Assembly: GCA_963771595.1 (NCBI GenBank)
Contig: CAVYUC010000007.1
Location: forward strand, 62,001-126,000
Origin: CAVYUC01 sp963771595
GTDB taxonomy: Bacteria > Bacteroidota > Bacteroidia > Bacteroidales > Prolixibacteraceae
DNA length: 64,000 nt
Direction of reading: 5' to 3'
Position 1 is the first letter of the stretch; the number at the start of each line of letters is the position of its first letter. Shown piece by piece: positions 63,070 through 64,000 of this stretch. Below the pieces are notes generated by a model. It was not told where the DNA came from, ran no database searches, and saw only the letters and a program-made list of their open reading frames with translations. The position numbers were made by a program, and so were the translations under genes.

Positions 63070-63594
63070 ATGGAACAAAATTCTACATCAATTTGGAAAT
63101 CTTCCGTTACGTCGGGATTATATCTCGGAATTGCATTGATCCTGGTTTCCGTTGTATTCTATGTTACCGGAAACATGTTTGTAAAATGGAGTCAGTATTT
63201 AGGTTATGCCATTATGATTGCGGGAGTGGTAATGGCGCAGATTAGCTACCGAAAATCTCTTGGCGGAACAATGACATACGGACAGGCATTGGGAATGGGA
63301 GTGTTAACTGTTTTATTTGCTTCCATTCTCACTGGCATCTATACCTATTTGCTGTATACAGTAATTGATCCTTCATTGCCCGAACAAATGAGGATTTTTA
63401 CTGAAGAACAGTTAATAAAACAGGGACGGGTTCCGGAAGATCAAATGCAGGCAGCACTTGATATGCAAGCCAAATTTCAAAAGCCAGTTTTCTTGTTGAT
63501 TATGTCAATTATTGGAGGAACTTTAATTGGATTAATAATTTCGCTGATTACCTCTATTTTTACAAAAAAAGTTCCTAAGGATATTATAGAATAA
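63070..63594 (+). CDS. DUF4199 membrane protein
   Basis: From ATG at 63070 the product is 174 aa with four predicted membrane helices: residues 12-32, 38-56, 74-95 and 142-164. It contains GGTMTYGQALGMGVLTVLFASILTGIYTYLLY, typical of DUF4199. Function unknown. In Bacteroidota such a gene commonly precedes a family-2 glycosyltransferase, as here. The longer frame from 62941 is not supported. Confidence 0.88.
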   Translation: MEQNSTSIWKSSVTSGLYLGIALILVSVVFYVTGNMFVKWSQYLGYAIMIAGVVMAQISYRKSLGGTMTYGQALGMGVLTVLFASILTGIYTYLLYTVIDPSLPEQMRIFTEEQLIKQGRVPEDQMQAALDMQAKFQKPVFLLIMSIIGGTLIGLIISLITSIFTKKVPKDIIE

Positions 63595-63610
63595 TAACCC
63601 GAAAAATAAA

Positions 63611-63636
63611 ACAAGTCCTGATTGTACAGGACTTGT
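63611..63636 (+). terminator. Hairpin after the DUF4199 gene
   Basis: ACAAGTCCTG pairs perfectly with CAGGACTTGT around ATTGTA, followed by TTGTTATATT. Terminator-like, though the T-run is broken. Confidence 0.65.
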
Positions 63637-63709
63637 TTGTTATATTAAAGTATAGCTGTTTTTAATTAATACTTATTTAAATATTATCTGTTAATTTTAA
63701 ATTGTTTGA

Positions 63710-64000
63710 ATGGATATTTCCGTAGTTGTACCCGTTTTTAATGAAGAAGAATCGCTGCCGGAGCTGGCGGGCTGGATTAAAAAGGTGATGGATAAAAATA
63801 ACTTCACCTACGAAATTATTATGATTGACGATGGCAGCACAGACAAATCATGGCAGGTTATCAAAAAACTGGAAACCGAAAACCAGCATATTAGAGGAAT
63901 AAAATTCAGGCGTAACTACGGAAAATCTGCTGCATTGTATTGCGGGTTCGATTTGGTGAAAGGCAGGGTTGTAATAACGATGGATTCTGATTTACAGGAT
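63710..64000 (+). CDS. Family-2 glycosyltransferase, DPM1/GtrB-like (3' end outside window)
   Basis: An ATG at 63710 opens a frame running off the right edge (97 codons). The product starts MDISVVVPVFNEEESLPEL, has DDGSTD and DSDLQD (DxD), the nucleotide-sugar binding motifs of GT2. NYGKSAALYCGFDLVKG matches polyprenyl-phosphate glycosyltransferases such as GtrB/Dpm1. It would transfer a sugar to a lipid carrier at the inner membrane. Confidence 0.9.
   Translation, partial: MDISVVVPVFNEEESLPELAGWIKKVMDKNNFTYEIIMIDDGSTDKSWQVIKKLETENQHIRGIKFRRNYGKSAALYCGFDLVKGRVVITMDSDLQD

Overview
The window is chromosomal DNA from a member of the Bacteroidota, most likely a marine or sediment lineage of the Marinilabiliales/Prolixibacteraceae type. 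The evidence is gene content (Bacteroidota-style LptD, DUF4199 next to a family-2 glycosyltransferase, an MlaD-like MCE protein, M16 lipoprotein, secreted glycoside hydrolases) and promoters. At least six sites match the Bacteroidota housekeeping consensus TTG-N(17-20)-TAnnTTTG, for example in front of rpsF, the SRP RNA, tRNA-Leu and eno. The genus call is inference.

Layout. 1-11.2 kb: a truncated GH51 arabinofuranosidase, a CvfB/SUI1/HsmA-like operon, a periplasmic metallo-beta-lactamase-fold enzyme, a secreted esterase, a sugar transporter, a Tat-type sugar isomerase-like protein, a thioredoxin and an M16 peptidase. 11.2-12.1 kb: a gene-free island packed with hairpins, including one palindrome of about 92 bp. 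12.1-22.9 kb: a glycosidase, macro-domain protein, orphan receiver protein, PhyH dioxygenase plus isomerase pair, nucleoside transporter, ABC-F factor EttA and an unclassified secreted TIM-barrel protein.

22.9-45.9 kb: one uninterrupted minus-strand operon of 16 genes encodes an extracellular contractile injection system (eCIS; Afp/PVC/AlgoCIS relatives). In transcription order it holds a DUF4255 cap/terminator protein, an unrecognised 401-aa protein, a sheath, two tube proteins, a 57-aa DUF5908 protein, a LysM tube/baseplate adaptor, a VgrG-like spike, a PAAR tip, gp25, two very large baseplate proteins, a PKD-domain protein, a tape-measure protein, a DUF4157 protein with two HExxH motifs, and an AAA+ ATPase. 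Capsid, terminase, TssJLM and ClpV genes are absent, so it is neither a prophage nor a T6SS. The best leads for new biology here are the DUF4157 protein (candidate cargo), the 401-aa protein, the inserted domain in the sheath and the PKD protein.

46.3-64 kb: core housekeeping genes: PBP4-type peptidase, CrcB/DUF190, enolase, rpsF-rpsR-rplI, lptD-RidA, amidase, MCE protein, dnaA, EamA transporter, YigZ and pyrBI. The pyrBI leader carries a promoter, a U-tract, a hairpin and an intrinsic terminator just before pyrB, which looks like an attenuator. Then come tRNA-Leu, a tRNA-Thr/tRNA-Tyr pair, the SRP RNA, a DUF4199 protein and the start of a glycosyltransferase. All functions are read from motifs and remembered family features; no search was run.
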